Of a stretch of 64,000 nucleotides of DNA, positions 23,789-36,087 are shown one piece after another (position 1 is the stretch's first letter; each line of letters starts with the position of its first letter). The translations under genes were made by a program, and so were the position numbers. Source of the DNA: Tolypocladium sp. Sup5 PDA-1 (lineage: Eukaryota > Ascomycota > Sordariomycetes > Hypocreales > Ophiocordycipitaceae). The stretch is taken from NCBI GenBank assembly GCA_000750105.3, contig JPHH03000048.1:124001-188000 (forward strand), in the 5' to 3' direction. The notes under the pieces are model-generated. The model made no database searches. It was not told the DNA's origin and saw only the letters and a list, made by a program, of their open reading frames with translations.

Positions 23789-25342
23789 ATGGAGGACCAG
23801 GACCAGGAGACTGCCGTGCCTGCTAGCGCCCAGCCTGGCGACCCCGCGCAAGCCAATGTCGATGCTCAGGCCGAGTCTCGTGAGCCATTATTAGCCCAAG
23901 GCGGCGTGCCAGTGGGTGGTGTTGCGCCGGAACCGGCTGGATCAGCTCCAGCTCCCGCTCCATCGACGACGACAGGTGCCGAGACAGCGCCCACCGGCCA
24001 GGCCCCGGGCCCAAGTCACGAGCAGACGGCGGCGTCGTTGCGCGTGCCTCACTTTGTCGCTCCCTCATCCTACCTGCGCTTCAAGACGTCGCACGGCACC
24101 ACCATGGCTGCCGCTCCCGCTGCCGCTGAAGCACACCCTCCGAGTCCCCTCGACAAGGAGCAAGTGCAAGGCCTGGTTTGTCTCCCTCTCCCTCCCCCCT
24201 CCTCCTCATCCCGCTGCCGTGGATGTCGCTGCGGCTTCTGCTCGACGTACTCGACTCGACGTGACATGGCTGACGCTCCTGGGTACAGAAAGCGATTCGC
24301 GATTTCCTCAAGGTCCGCACGAGCTACGATGTCTTACCCCTGTCGTTCCGCCTCATCGTTCTGGATACCGATTTGCTCATTAAGAAGAGTCTCAATATCC
24401 TGACTCAGAACGGTAGGTCACAGCCCTGTGCCATGAAGAGACCTCCGAGACGAGCACGCTGACGTGCAGTCGACAGCTATTGTGTCGGCGCCTCTGTGGG
24501 ACTCGGACACGGCTCGGTTCGCCGGGATCCTGACGTCCACAGACTACATCAACGTCATTCAGTACTACTGCCAGTTCCCCGACGAGATTTGCAAGCTGGA
24601 CAAGTTTCGACTGAGCAGCCTGAGAGGTGCGTACGCATGGCTTGCTTTACTAGGCAGCGCTGACAAGGCTTCGTGAACAGACATCGAAAAGGCAATCGGC
24701 GCAAGCCCCATCGAGACCGTCTCCGTCCATCCCTCCCGACCGCTGTACGAGGCCTGCCGGCGCATGCTCAAGACCCGCGCGCGACGTATCCCCCTCGTCG
24801 ACGTCGACGATGAGACCGGACGAGAGACCGTCATCTCCGTCATCACGCAGTACCGAATTCTCAAGTTCATCGCCGTCAACAACGAGCACAACACGGTGAT
24901 GCTCAAGAAGTGCGTCCGCGAAGTGAACCTTGGCTCCTACACCAACCTGGCCACAGTGCACATGAACAGCACCGTCCTGGATGCCATCCACATGATGGTC
25001 GACCGCAACATCAGCTGCATCCCCATCGTCGACGCCGAGAACAGGGTCCTGAACGCGTTTGAGGCGATTGACGTCATCCCGTGCATCAAGGGCGGCGCCT
25101 ACGAAGAGCTGGACGGCACCGTCGGCGAGGCGCTCTGCAAGCGACCAGACGACAGCCCTGGGATCTACACCTGTGGCGAAGGAGACAGACTCGACTCGAT
25201 CTTCGACACGATACGAAAGAGCCGCGTCCACCGGCTGATTGTGGTTGACGACGACAACAAGCTCAAGGGCGTCATCTCGCTCTCGGACATTCTCAAGTAC
25301 GTCCTGCTCTACGGCGAGGACGATGCGGGCTACCGGGGGTGA
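23789..25342 (+). CDS. SNF4: AMP-activated kinase (SNF1 complex) gamma subunit
   Basis: Nucleotide-sensing regulatory subunit of the SNF1/AMPK complex that controls glucose derepression and energy balance. Exons 23789-24175, 24289-24412, 24477-24626 and 24681-25342 give 440 residues. The first about 130 residues are low complexity (Pro, Ala, Ser, Gly), an extension absent from yeast Snf4. Four CBS repeats follow from [17 protein letters not shown]: landmark segments are [52 protein letters not shown] and [27 protein letters not shown]. Basic residues in the repeats ([14 protein letters not shown]) fit AMP/ATP phosphate binding. The exon 2-3 splice uses the downstream acceptor CGACAG because the first AG would break the frame. 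Confidence 0.97.
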
Positions 25343-26110
25343 GCAGGCGCAGCAACGTTTCGTGACAACGTAACAAAGGCCAAGTGGACTTTGGCTGAAG
25401 CCCAAGACCAAGTGCTGGTAGGGTGCAAGAAATGCATGTTCTGAGGCGTACCGGGAATCTCAAATGGTCAAAATACCAAGGTGTTGGCATAGGTAACATG
25501 TCGCCGATTCATGATAGACTACTGGGTGGTAGAAGAGTGGTAATCTGTGCTTTGCTACGGTTTTTTTCATCGACCTCTGCAGAGGCTGTCGAAGGGTCTG
25601 CGGGAAGGGAGGGAATCGAGGCTGCATAATATTTGGACAGAATAGCTACTTGAGAAACGCCATTTCCAAACCCCCTGGACCTGCACTCCCCTTCGCCTTC
25701 CGATTGAGGATCGAGGCTGAAGGAATTCACTGGGACTTGTGCTTGATTGCGTCCCGCGCAAACCGACGACCTGTCCCAAGCGAACGACTGGGCGTGACTG
25801 ACGGCGCAAACGGCATGCAGCTTCTCTTTCTTCTTGCTTTGGGCTTTCCCGGAGAGAGCCAACTGCCGAGATGAAGCATACAGCGTTGGGAAACTAGCTG
25901 CCCATACCACTTCCCTTCCTACCGGGCCTGGGCAAGATGTGTTTCCGTCAACCGCGATGACGCATTCCAGGAAGCGACCAGCAAGGTCCTCGGTACCAAC
26001 ACGTGCCTCGACTCTTGGCCTCCTTCAACACCGAACACCACTTCCCCGATGCAGACTTACGCCAGCATTTCAGCTCCATCTCCAGATACAACCGGTGCCT
26101 GGGATATCCC
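25343..26110. other. Intergenic between SNF4 and the RhoGAP gene
   Basis: Holds the SNF4 3' UTR and the promoter of the RhoGAP gene. The reading frame of the RhoGAP first exon is open upstream to a TGA at 25958 but has no earlier ATG. Confidence 0.4.
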
Positions 26111-29100
26111 ATGGCTCGATCAACGCGGCTGGCTGCGTCCCAGTCTTCACATCAACTTGCCACCCACGACGCGTTTGTGCCTCGCAGGCTACCGCCGTCA
26201 GCGAGCTCTATCTCCCTTGCTTTCCCGCACAGCGCGAGCGTCCACAGCCTGTTGGGCCAAGGGTTGAGGGTGCGCAGCAGCGGGACGTGGACGACGAGCA
26301 GTGGAGAGTTGGGCTTCCTGAGCGACACGGACGAGGTAGAGGACAGGGCAATATACATCCACGAGTACAACCGGCTGGCAAAAAAGGTACGATATCCGAG
26401 GTTATGGGCATTTTTTGAGAGTGTGTTCTCTGGGTGGCAGTTCACGGCTGACTGGTGGCGCAGCACGGCGTGAGGCTGTTGGTGGTCGACGACTTCAGCG
26501 CAGAGCAGCGAGTGGGCGAGCCTCCTTCCATGCCGTGCGCTGCTCGATCATCGGATACTGACAACGTTTCTCAGGGCGATGTTGTACGAAGTCCCGAAAA
26601 GCGAGGATGGCTTCACCGAATTCTCCGGCCAACCTCCAGCCGGCCTGCCTCCCATGCTCCCATCCCGTCCTGTCAGCTTCAACCGCGCCATAGACACAGC
26701 GTCTCTGACCTCGCGCACATGCTTCACCCTCGTCGAGAGCCTCCAAAGATCGTCGACATCCAAGACATGGTCCGGCTGAGCGGCAAGAGCATGCTGTACC
26801 TGCCACAAGAGTACGCTCCGTGCTGTTTGATACTGCCGACATGCATTCGCGCCACGGCACAACACCTGGCACAGAATGTAACCACTCGTGGGATATTTCG
26901 AATCCCTGGGTCGGTGAGGATTGTGGGTGCCCTGTTCAACCACTACTGCTACACGGAGAACGGTGGCGATGACATCGCCAATACGGTTCGCTGCGCCAAC
27001 CTCCCGCTCCATATTCCATATTCTGTCCACGACGTGGCGTCGACATTCAAACGTCTTTTGTCGGCCCTACCAGGCGGCATTCTTGGATCCCTCGCACTCT
27101 TCGACGCCCTTGTAGCCATCCATTCACAGCTCAACGGGGAGCCCGAGTTCCCTCGAACGAAGCAGACCAAGATTCGCGCACGCCTTATTGCCTTGGCCAT
27201 CGGCACGATCAAATCTCAGTTCCGCCGGGAGCTCATATGTGCCGTATTCGGGCTCCTCAGCTTGATTGGCCGTGTCTCGGAGGTGACGCCGCGGGAAGAC
27301 GAGGACGGGCGGCCGCTCCCGACAGCAGACTTGATGGGATACAGCGCGCTGGGCATCGTCTTTGGGCCGCTGCTGGTCGGAGACCTGCTGGATCAATACT
27401 CGATGAAGCTGGCGACCCCGAGCTCAGGAATGCTCTTGTTCCCCCTGAGCCCCAAGGGACTTCGCCGCGACCGACGCAGAGTCAAGGCCGAGGGGAACCA
27501 GTCCGACCCCCCGACGGTCAACAGGATTTTGGTTGCAAATAGCATTGCGGAAATGCTTATTGCCAATTGGCGCGACATTGTCCGGCAGATGAAGTGTCTC
27601 GGCACGCACCGCCGCAAAGACGTGTCTTCTGTCAACCTGCGAACCAACTCGCTGCGGCCATCTGCTTCGGACTTCGCGATTAGAATCCCACGAGATATGG
27701 ATACAACCAAGGGTAGGTCGAAAGGCGATGGCGCCGATCCTGGCGGTAGCCCCGAACCAGACACTCCAACAATGGGGGTGAAAAGACGCCGATCCAAGTC
27801 TTTGAAGAACGCTGCCTCCAACAAGTTGCTGCCCAAGATGAGCATGGGTGCCTTGAGCCCAACGAGGGAGGAGAGCCTAGCGGATGGGGAGTCGACCAAG
27901 GACAAACACCCGCCTGGGCAAGATCAGGAGCTGCCGTCAATTGATTCGAAGCTCCAATCATCCAAGCAAGGAGAGACAAGCGCGACGTCGGAGAAGGCCA
28001 AAGACCCAAAGTCACCAACCCGTGAGAGGGCCTCGGTTGGACGAGGCAAAGCGTCACTCGCAGTCGACAACGGGGAGATGCCGCAGCCGTCACAGCTTCT
28101 GGCGCATGAAACGACCTTGGATCCCGCGCAGGTGTACCTCGAGAGCGTTCCTCCACGGGTATCATCGAGATCAAGGCACGAACACGACAGCTCAGAGACC
28201 ACTCAAACGATCATGTCGCTCACAGTTGGAGACATGACCGAACTGTCGCCGATCCCCGTCAAGGGTCGCCTCTCCACAGTCTCGGGAAGACGCCAGCGTG
28301 GCAGGGGGTCGAACAATCCCAGCTCATTCGACGGGTCTGAAGATTCTCCAGCTCCTTTGACTCTCTCGCACCTCGGGCACACAGTACATCCACCAGACAC
28401 ATTGAGCCCAGAGAGCCGTAGGTCTCGACTCACCAAGATGTTCTCGCCACGCAGACAAAGCCAAAACCAGGTGCCCGTGCTCGATGTCAAGCTCGGGATA
28501 AACCCCCCTGAAAGTTCTGCAACGGCACAGGGGACAGAGGATAACGCCAAAAGAGAGAGCCTGGACGCGCGCAAGGAAAGACACAGATCCAATTCGACGG
28601 CGGCGAGGCAGCGAACCACTCAGAACAACCTCGACGATGCAACTCACTCCACAACTCTCACCAGAGAGGCCGTGCCAGTGACAGATCTCATTCCAAGAGA
28701 CTCGATTGACAGAACGCCTGATCACTTTTATCCGGGGACACGTGGGCGACAGCATCATCATGATTATGGAGAGAGCAGGGGAGCCGCGAGTTCGCACTCT
28801 GGCGAGCCATAGGAAGACTTGCCACCTGCCCACATCGTCCCTGGGAGCAACAACAGGACCCCTGGCTTGCCAGACGGTGATGCATTCCCCGGAGGCTCAG
28901 GCTTGATGAGATTTCCCGGCCTAGGACAAGCCTATATAAATGCACCAGAAGAAGGCCAGCGACACCAAGCGCAGCATGATGCAGCAGCTGGACAGGATCT
29001 GTTGGCACGACAGCCGCGGACCTCGAAATCCCACGGCCACTTGCAGAGTAAAGTCAGGGTTACGGTGCAGTCGCCGTCAAGGTCCAGCAGCTCCGAAGCT

Positions 29101-30411
29101 CTCAGCAAACGGGGATCTGTAAAGGCCATGGCAGCCTTGTTCGAGAGCCAGGACTCGGCGCCGAGCAAGCCGCCGTCGCCGGAAAAACCACCGTCACCGG
29201 GCAAACCACAATCGCCGATCGGGCGCCAGGATCCAGATGGAGGCATTTGGATACAGGCAGCGCCGAGCTCCCCTTGCAAGTGTGGTCGACAGCCTCCGCC
29301 AGGACCGGTTTGGTTGCGATACAGTTCAGACAAGTCGCCGGAATCTGCCAGTAGAGAGGAGATTTCACGCCATCCCCTGATAGCGACACAGGATGAGCGG
29401 GAGACGCCTGCTGTGGGCGATATGGCATCCTCCGTAGCCGCTGCAGCACAAACCGAGGAACAACGACGACAGGATGAGATACTTGGGAGGCTAACTCAGG
29501 TCGGCACTAGCAAATCGATGCCGGTGTTGAAGACTTCAGATGCTGGTACATCGACTCACGACGGCTTCAGGCAGGTTCCAAGCTTGGGCACCATGGTCCC
29601 CTACCGCGAGCAGCCGCCAATCGCGCAGCATTTGAACCGTCCTCGACCGCTGTCGACGCCATCCCCGGCGCCGCAAATCATGGACGAGTTCCCAATCTTC
29701 GACACCGTGCCTCCGGGACCTGCAACGCGCCCTAGAGGCACGACGATGTTGTACTCGCAGATACAAAACCTCCAGCGTCACCTGGGTGCCAAAAACGAGG
29801 AGGCATCGCAGCTGCGAAGACAGCTCGAGGCGCAAGAAGACACTGAAGTGGGCACGCTGAGTGAGCAGTTGAGGGCGGCCAACAGGGACTTGTCCATGTG
29901 GAAGGAGAGAGCCGAGTCGGCAGAGAAGAGAGTCAAGGTGTTTGAGCGGTTCACGACACGGCTGAGGACCATCAGAGACGCCCTGTTTCATGAGCGGCAG
30001 CGACGCACAGACGAGGATGTGCCATCAACGCCGACGCCGTCGCGACATTCTGCCTTGGAGGATGGCGACGAAGTTCGCACAGCGGACAACAAAGACTTGG
30101 GCCGACCAGGCTTGAAGGACCGGAGGACAGCCAGCGGGCCAACTACGGGAGGTGAACAAAGCGACGACTCTGGGAAGACGGAGGATGCTGGCGTCGTTGC
30201 AGCGAGGATCAGGAAGTGCCTGCACCGCCAGTTGCAAACGGCTGCAGCACACGATGGGGCGTTGGATAGCCCGGAGCTTACCGGCATAACGGGCGGAGAC
30301 GGAGCATCGAGCCCGCGAGGGTACGAGGGGATGGATGTCATGGGTGGAGCAGAGAAGGTGTGGGCGATGGCAGTAGAGCTATTACGAATGGAAGACGATG
30401 GGGTCATTTGA
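26111..30411 (+). CDS. Large RhoGAP-domain protein, interrupted by an in-frame TAG
   Basis: RhoGAP domains speed GTP hydrolysis on Rho/Cdc42-type GTPases, which steer polarity, wall building and actin. Exon 1 is 26111-26386 (first ATG in frame), exon 2 starts at 26464. The GAP domain lies around LVLPTC-like CLILPTC, TRGIFRIPGSVRIVGAL (arginine finger in IFRIPG), DVASTFKRLLSALPGGIL and MGYSALGIVFGPLLVGDL. The rest is long, Ser/Pro-rich and probably disordered, then a coiled coil near 29745-29990 (LYSQIQNLQRHLG, EEASQLRRQLEAQ). A TAG at 28810-28812 interrupts a frame that stays coding-like on both sides to the stop at 30409. Either a spliced in-frame intron removes it (for example 28678-28812, 135 nt, or 28742-28873, 132 nt, both GT-AG and multiples of three), or the gene is truncated or read through. 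A second optional in-frame intron is 26512-26574. Confidence 0.82.
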
Positions 30412-31388
30412 GTGTACAGGAGTCATTGGCAGGTATTATCAAGAGTTGATTGCGGATGAAGATGAAAGTGCTGATCGTCGAAAGGAGACCATTGAGGCTA
30501 TTTATACATTTCCATGCTCTCACCTCTGCCCCAAACTGAACTCTGCATCGTCAGGCTGCATCGCTGGCAGACAGTCAAGTGACTTCACCGACGACCCTTT
30601 CCCGGACGGGAGTCCCTATTTAGATCTTGGCAGCCGAGACAATCACCGAACACGGGGTGATTGGCAGTCAGCCAAGATGGGCCACCTCGTAAAAAAGACC
30701 GGACGGTTGGTGCTGACCTGCCTCCTCACCGTTGTCCGACCCAGATGGTACGAAGTGAGCCAGAGCCAGAGCCGTTTGGCACGTCAAAGCAACGTATTGC
30801 CGCGACTCTTGGCCACCTGACGGTCAAACTGCACAACCAGTTGGCTAGATCAAGCGATTCGGGACCCTGCGTCAGCCAAGGTGGTAGTCGATGAGCCCCC
30901 AGTCTCATCGCACTAGAAAATCAGGATAAAAGAGGCATCTTGGAGCGCTTCATTTTCTCACCATGGAAGAGGGGGAAAGGTAGGCTATGTATACATAAAA
31001 GAGGCTGGCTGCCTCGTGGCTCAGCTGCCTTGTGTGTTTGATCGTTGGTTTTAGTATGTGTGTCAGGGTGGGTTTTGGGGGGTAGTAGATGATGAAAGAG
31101 CAAGCTTGATTTCTCTAAGGCTGGTCGGAAGCGCAGTTCATATATCCATAGCTAGATCAGTGACTCTAAACAGTCACTGTTCCCGAGATCCTTGTTTGTA
31201 ATCGGCAAACGGTCAGGGTGCCAGTGAATGTAACTGAGCGGGTAGGCTGCCTGCCGCAGCCAGTGACTGAGATGCTCCCGCAGCTATTAGTGACTGTTCC
31301 CGAGGTCCTTTTTGCAGAGTGAATCCGCTGCCCTGTTCAACCGGTCCCCTAATCTATCCGTATTCTTGACACTCGTGATATGCAGCTC
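30412..31388. other. Gene-poor flank of the LINE remnant
   Basis: Downstream of the RhoGAP gene. No gene is seen. Two diverged 19-nt copies of (C/G)ACTGTTCCCGAG(A/G)TCCTT at 31175-31193 and 31292-31310 suggest repeat-derived sequence continuing from the LINE remnant. Confidence 0.45.
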
Positions 31389-32330
31389 TCAGCCCGCCCG
31401 CTGCCGGTGGACGCGACTTTGCTCGGTATTAAGAAGGGCGATCAGTCTGTCTGATTTGGGGATGGTGTATTCGTAGTCACATTTACTTGGCCCCCGACCA
31501 CCGTGCTGGTCTCCCAGAAGTGGGCAGGGTAGAATCCTAGGTTCAGGCTTTGGTTGAAATCTCTGTACAGGCAAGATCAAGAGCCTTGTTTGGGATTCTA
31601 TGCGAGCCTGGGCTTTAAATGGTGGCATCGCTATCATTGTCTGTTCCACCTCGTGGGCCGCGATCAGTGGTAGGACTATTTGGTCATCGTATGTTGCGCT
31701 CCGCATGTCGTCAAAGCCCGCTTCTGGTGACACCGAAAAGAAGGTATCTTTCGGCAGCAGTTCTTTGCCCTCTGGTTCATGGTAAGTGGCATCTGTTACT
31801 GGATCCCGTAATGTCGGGGTAATGCTGTTGATCCCTAGGCCTGGCCCATTTTGCCACCTTCCAGAGGGACTCAGGCGACTCTGCTGCTTTCTCTATCTTT
31901 TCTCGGTATCCTTGTCTCAGAACTTTGTGTATAGCGCGTCCTTTATGATTCTTTTCCCGGCAACATGCCTCTCAGCTTTCTTCCGTTTGATCTATCGGTC
32001 TTCTCCGCTCTCAAACACTACTACCGAAAGAAGATTGGATATCTTAACATGGTCACGGATTCCAGCCCATTTGGCAAACAAACCTTTCTTCTCTGCTATC
32101 AGACAGCTCGGAAAGAAGCATAATCTGTTTCCAATAGCAGGAGTGGCTGGAAAGCAAGTGGTCCATGGCCCGTGTCTAGTGCCAAACCACTTATGAGCCG
32201 CCGTCTTCTAGAGAACAGCAACCAGAACAAAACTAGGCCATCACAAGGACAGAATATTCTTCGCGGTCGAAAACTTACCGACCCTAGAAAAAGCGAATAA
32301 AGACGTCATTCAAAAGCTACGAGCTAAGCG
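31389..32330 (-). mobile_element. Degenerate LINE (Tad-like) reverse-transcriptase remnant
   Basis: Read on the minus strand and allowing for frame changes, this stretch resembles the fingers part of the ORF2 reverse transcriptase of fungal Tad-type non-LTR retrotransposons. Visible landmarks, in order, are a Trp/Lys-rich stretch (SLWKVAKWARPR), ITPTLRDPVTDATYHEPEGKE, DTFFSVSPEAGFDDM, IVLPLIAAHEVEQTMIAMPP and CDYEYTIPKSDRLIALLNT, the last matching the family block usually read as DYT-PK-YRPIALLNT. Stop codons and frame shifts break it, the catalytic YADD block is absent, and no ends or target-site duplication could be found. It is a dead fragment. Basis: family pattern recalled, not a search. 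Confidence 0.6.
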
Positions 32331-33456
32331 GGAGCGCCTACTCCGTCGGCGACCATCCCAGCACGTGTGAGGGGGTCTCGAGTACGGATTCGGCATCTAC
32401 CATATCACCCAACATGCCTTGATGGGCATGAATGGTGTCTGGGTGTTCTGTATGGTGCCTCGATACTGCAAAAGTCCCCAGTCGTGTCATACACACAAGG
32501 CTATCTCCAGTTTGGGGGCAGCACCTATGCAACCGCACTCGAGATCCTTTAGTGCACCATTATTTCGGTGCTGACGACTCTGCTACTCCCGAGAACGGGT
32601 AATAGGTATCGCACGGCGCATGAGGGTCACAAGAGCGCTTGATTCAGACTATGAAAAAGGGAAAAGAGTGACCTATTTGTACGCAACGGAAAGACCTGTC
32701 TTAGTAGTGCGGATGCCTTGAAAATGTGGCTACGTATTGGCATGGCTGATGGAGCGTGTGTTTGGTGGTCTCAGCAGGGATCTGAAACCGCCTCTCTTGC
32801 AGATCCGTGACTCTAATGTTAGTAGCCAGCTCAAGCCGTCTCCTCCCTAATGCCTTGAAGAATCGCGGGCGTATGACAATGCTCTGTGGAAGGCATGAAA
32901 CGTCAATGGCACCAAAGCCGCATTTGCAGACCTCAACATGCGTTTCTGTCGTTGGGTTTATAATGAGACCATACGTCGCCAAGAGACTTTATGCATCAAC
33001 CCGCTCATCAAGGCCAGGGCATAATATTCCACCACACACCTTGGCGTGTCATGCGCTCCCCATGGCGGCGAAATGCATCAACTGCAGCGTACTTCATCGC
33101 CTGCCCTCCTAGAAGTGGCGTTCCTGAGAAATGGGCTCAGTTCGGTCAATTGATGTGTAGAGTAATGATGTACCTACTCTGCAGCACATCCGAGCGACTT
33201 GCCGCTAGTCATAAGCCGTGATACCACATCCAGGCCACCGAGCTTACTAGTGTCCGAGCGGCTGACAAGCTACCCATGGCGAGCGACTTCCGCCAGCTTC
33301 AATGGAGTATGAGTACTGACTCGTCGGGGCTCTCCTCGTCGACCCAGCATCATCATCCTGCAGGGCCATGTCCGCAAAATTTTCCAACGTACTCCTACTT
33401 ACTCCTGTGCTCTACAGTAGGGACATCTCGTGTTCCGCCGCAGGATCGGGTGCGAC
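32331..33456. other. Intergenic before the GPCR gene
   Basis: No gene supported. The proximal part presumably holds the GPCR promoter and 5' UTR; the distal part is probably more repeat debris. Confidence 0.4.
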
Positions 33457-34725
33457 ATGACCGCTTCGCCGGTTGACAAGCTTATCGCGATTCCGACCTT
33501 GGTCGGCTCGCTCTTGTCTTTTCTGGCTTCTACGACGGTAATCGGGCTGCATATTGCGTTCCCACCTAAGCGCCATTTTCGCCATGCGCTCATCATCAAT
33601 CTACTTGTTGCAGGTAAACGAGCCTTCCTGACTTCGTCCTAACTCTTTCTCACTATACCCGCGACTAGATCTGATTAATAGCCTCAATAATACGGTTTCT
33701 GGAAGTATTATATTGACAAACGGCTACGAAACCACAAATACCCCGGCGGATGGCCCATGCGTTGCCAACGCATGGATCGGTCAATTTTCCGTTCAGGCGG
33801 TCGACTTTAATATCTTGATTATATCGATAATTGTCTCCTATACGGTTTTCAGCAGTCGCCAGAACATAGCACCGTCTAGCTGGGCAACGGCACTTGTGTG
33901 TGCTTCTGCCTGGATTCCTGGCTTGATTACAAGTACGAGTCTGAAATTGCCCCTAAATGGAAGGAAAGAAGCTTATAGACCAATGTGACAGGCAATATTG
34001 GCCTTGGACTAAACGCCTACGGATACGTTAGCGGAAACTGGTGTTGGATTCAACCAACCCGCCTCGGCCTCCGCTATGCTCTTACGCACGGATGGCGCAT
34101 AGCCATTTTCATAGCTACCATCGCCATCTATACCGGCATCTACGTACATCTCAAGAGAGTGTTTGGAAAGATGAGAATGTCTGACCCTTTCTCGTCGACG
34201 GGAAATCGGAGCATGGGCAGGGATGCGATGGAACATGAACCATCTGACACTCAAGGGATCTTGATTACCAGTTCGTTTGCTACGTCGCATGAACTTGACA
34301 GCCAGCCAAAGCAGAGTCACGGGCTACAAGGTACTGCTCCCAGCGACAACACAGCTACCTGGTCGCTTTCCTCTATGGAACACGGTCGTACGTATACGCC
34401 TTACGAGCGGACTCATGTTAGGCCGGTCGAAGCGTCGCCCGTCGAGACAAGCCACTTTGCTCGAATGCCAGCGTCGCCCAATCTTCGGAAGATGCTACTC
34501 ATGAACGGATATCCCATTGCATACATCATCCTCTGGATCCCCGGCATGGCCAACCGCCTTGCGGAATCGACAGGAGGTTCACCGCGTTGGTTGACAGCCC
34601 TGCAAGCTTCGACACAGTTCGTTGGAGTGGCCAATGCCTTGACGTATGGATTTAGCGAACAAATGCGGCGGCGTATCCGCAGGAGGTACAACTCTCGACC
34701 CGAATTTTCAAGGGCGCAGGGTTAA
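33457..34725 (+). CDS. cAMP-receptor-like seven-helix G-protein-coupled receptor
   Basis: Predicted plasma-membrane receptor coupled to heterotrimeric G proteins, of the Dictyostelium cAMP-receptor-like group (GprH-type in Aspergillus). Exons 33457-33613, 33669-33932 and 33992-34725 give 384 residues. Seven hydrophobic segments are visible: about 9-33, 43-68, 82-112, 118-140, 155-190 (with WCWI just before it), then after a long Ser/Thr-rich third cytoplasmic loop (about 195-305), NGYPIAYIILWIPGMANRL and the last segment LTALQASTQFVGVANALTYGF. The C-terminus is short and basic (RRRIRRR). The exon 1-2 junction restores ADLINSLNN in helix 2. The ligand is unknown; relatives influence nutrient sensing and development. 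The gene stands alone between repeat-like flanks. Confidence 0.87.
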
Positions 34726-36087
34726 ACATTTGCAGATGGAAAGGGGTTGGATGGAGTACTGCCATTATCCATAAGTGATGTAGTCGGCACATAGACCACA
34801 GCAGGTGGCTTTAATACAGTAATACATGGTTAGAGTTAGCACATTTAACCCTGTAAAAAAAGGCCTATCTGTCTGACAGTGACGCTATTGATACAGTATC
34901 ACGGTCAACAAGGATAACACATACGGAGTAACCCTCATTAGCTAGTGGGTTAATTCTAGCGGCTAGCACATACGACGGCTGTCCAAGGCATATTTGCGAG
35001 AGTTTTGGTTATTACCATCGGGGGAGATGACTCTTGGAGTTGAATGTTCAGTTCTTGCACATCGTCAGGGTTACAGGGTCTGACGGTACACGATGATTGG
35101 ATGTCAACTATAGCAACCCCCTTTGCCATCACCAACAATCTATGCAGGAATATTAACCCTGCTCGACATGGTAGGTAGATCAAGCCAGATGAAAGCTCAT
35201 CGAGAGCCATCCTATTGGAAGTGGGCTGAATGGCTTCCGCCCCTCGTTCCATTCGATTTGTGACGACCGATTGTCGCCCTCACCAGACGCCATGGATCAG
35301 CTTGACCAAGAAGGTACATAAGATAGCATCGCGAGGAATCTTCTCTATCTGGTACACAGATGTGCAAGATCTTGCATCTAGCCTACGACTGTCCGTCCGA
35401 GTAGAAGCCATTGATCTTGCCTGTTCTTTCGACGAGTGCGAGTTTTCTGTCATTACTGAGGACGAAGCCAGCATACACGGTCCTGACACATATCCTTGAC
35501 TAAACTATTCCTGAAGTGGCGAATCTCTCCCCTTCCTACCGAATGAAAGACTACTAATGGCGCTATAGCTAACGCCGATCTGAACGCCCTCATTCTGATT
35601 TCCAAAGGTGTTGACAATCCGGTCCTGATCTCCGGGCATTTGCAGCTGCAACCTGGGCCTTGGAGTAAGAGGCGACTGCATACATTCATCTGGATGTCGT
35701 CATCGATCATAGGCACCGGTAGAGGCTGGAAATAGCAAGGGAATTTCCGCATTCTCGAATCTCCTAGAGGCTTGGAGAGCCTGGGTCATGGTGCGGCGGC
35801 AGTGATTGAAGTTATCTGTGTCTTAGGTCCTCATGATGTGGACTTGTCCGTTTCTTTCCACTTGAGCTTGCTTTCAGGAGCTGATGTCGACGTTGCCGAT
35901 ATGGTTGGCGCAGCTGGGGAGAACTTGCCCTTCTGGTTATCTTCCGGATGCCCCCGGCGGTTGACGCACACGTTCACCAAGCGACGCGGGTGTCTCTGGC
36001 TCCGATGTGGTAGTTGAGGTCCTCGTTGCGTTTGAAGCTGCACGAGTGTCTGGGGGACCAAAGTTTGGGTCAGATCCCCATTGCACA
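34726..36087. other. Intergenic, no gene seen
   Basis: AT-rich at first (34740-34960), then mixed sequence running to the stop of the minus-strand AcuF-type gene. The open frame at 35230-35499 has no recognisable domain. Confidence 0.4.

Noticed and set aside
24650..25411. 253-codon minus-strand frame in SNF4
   Set aside because: Antisense of CBS-repeat exons; no independent domain.
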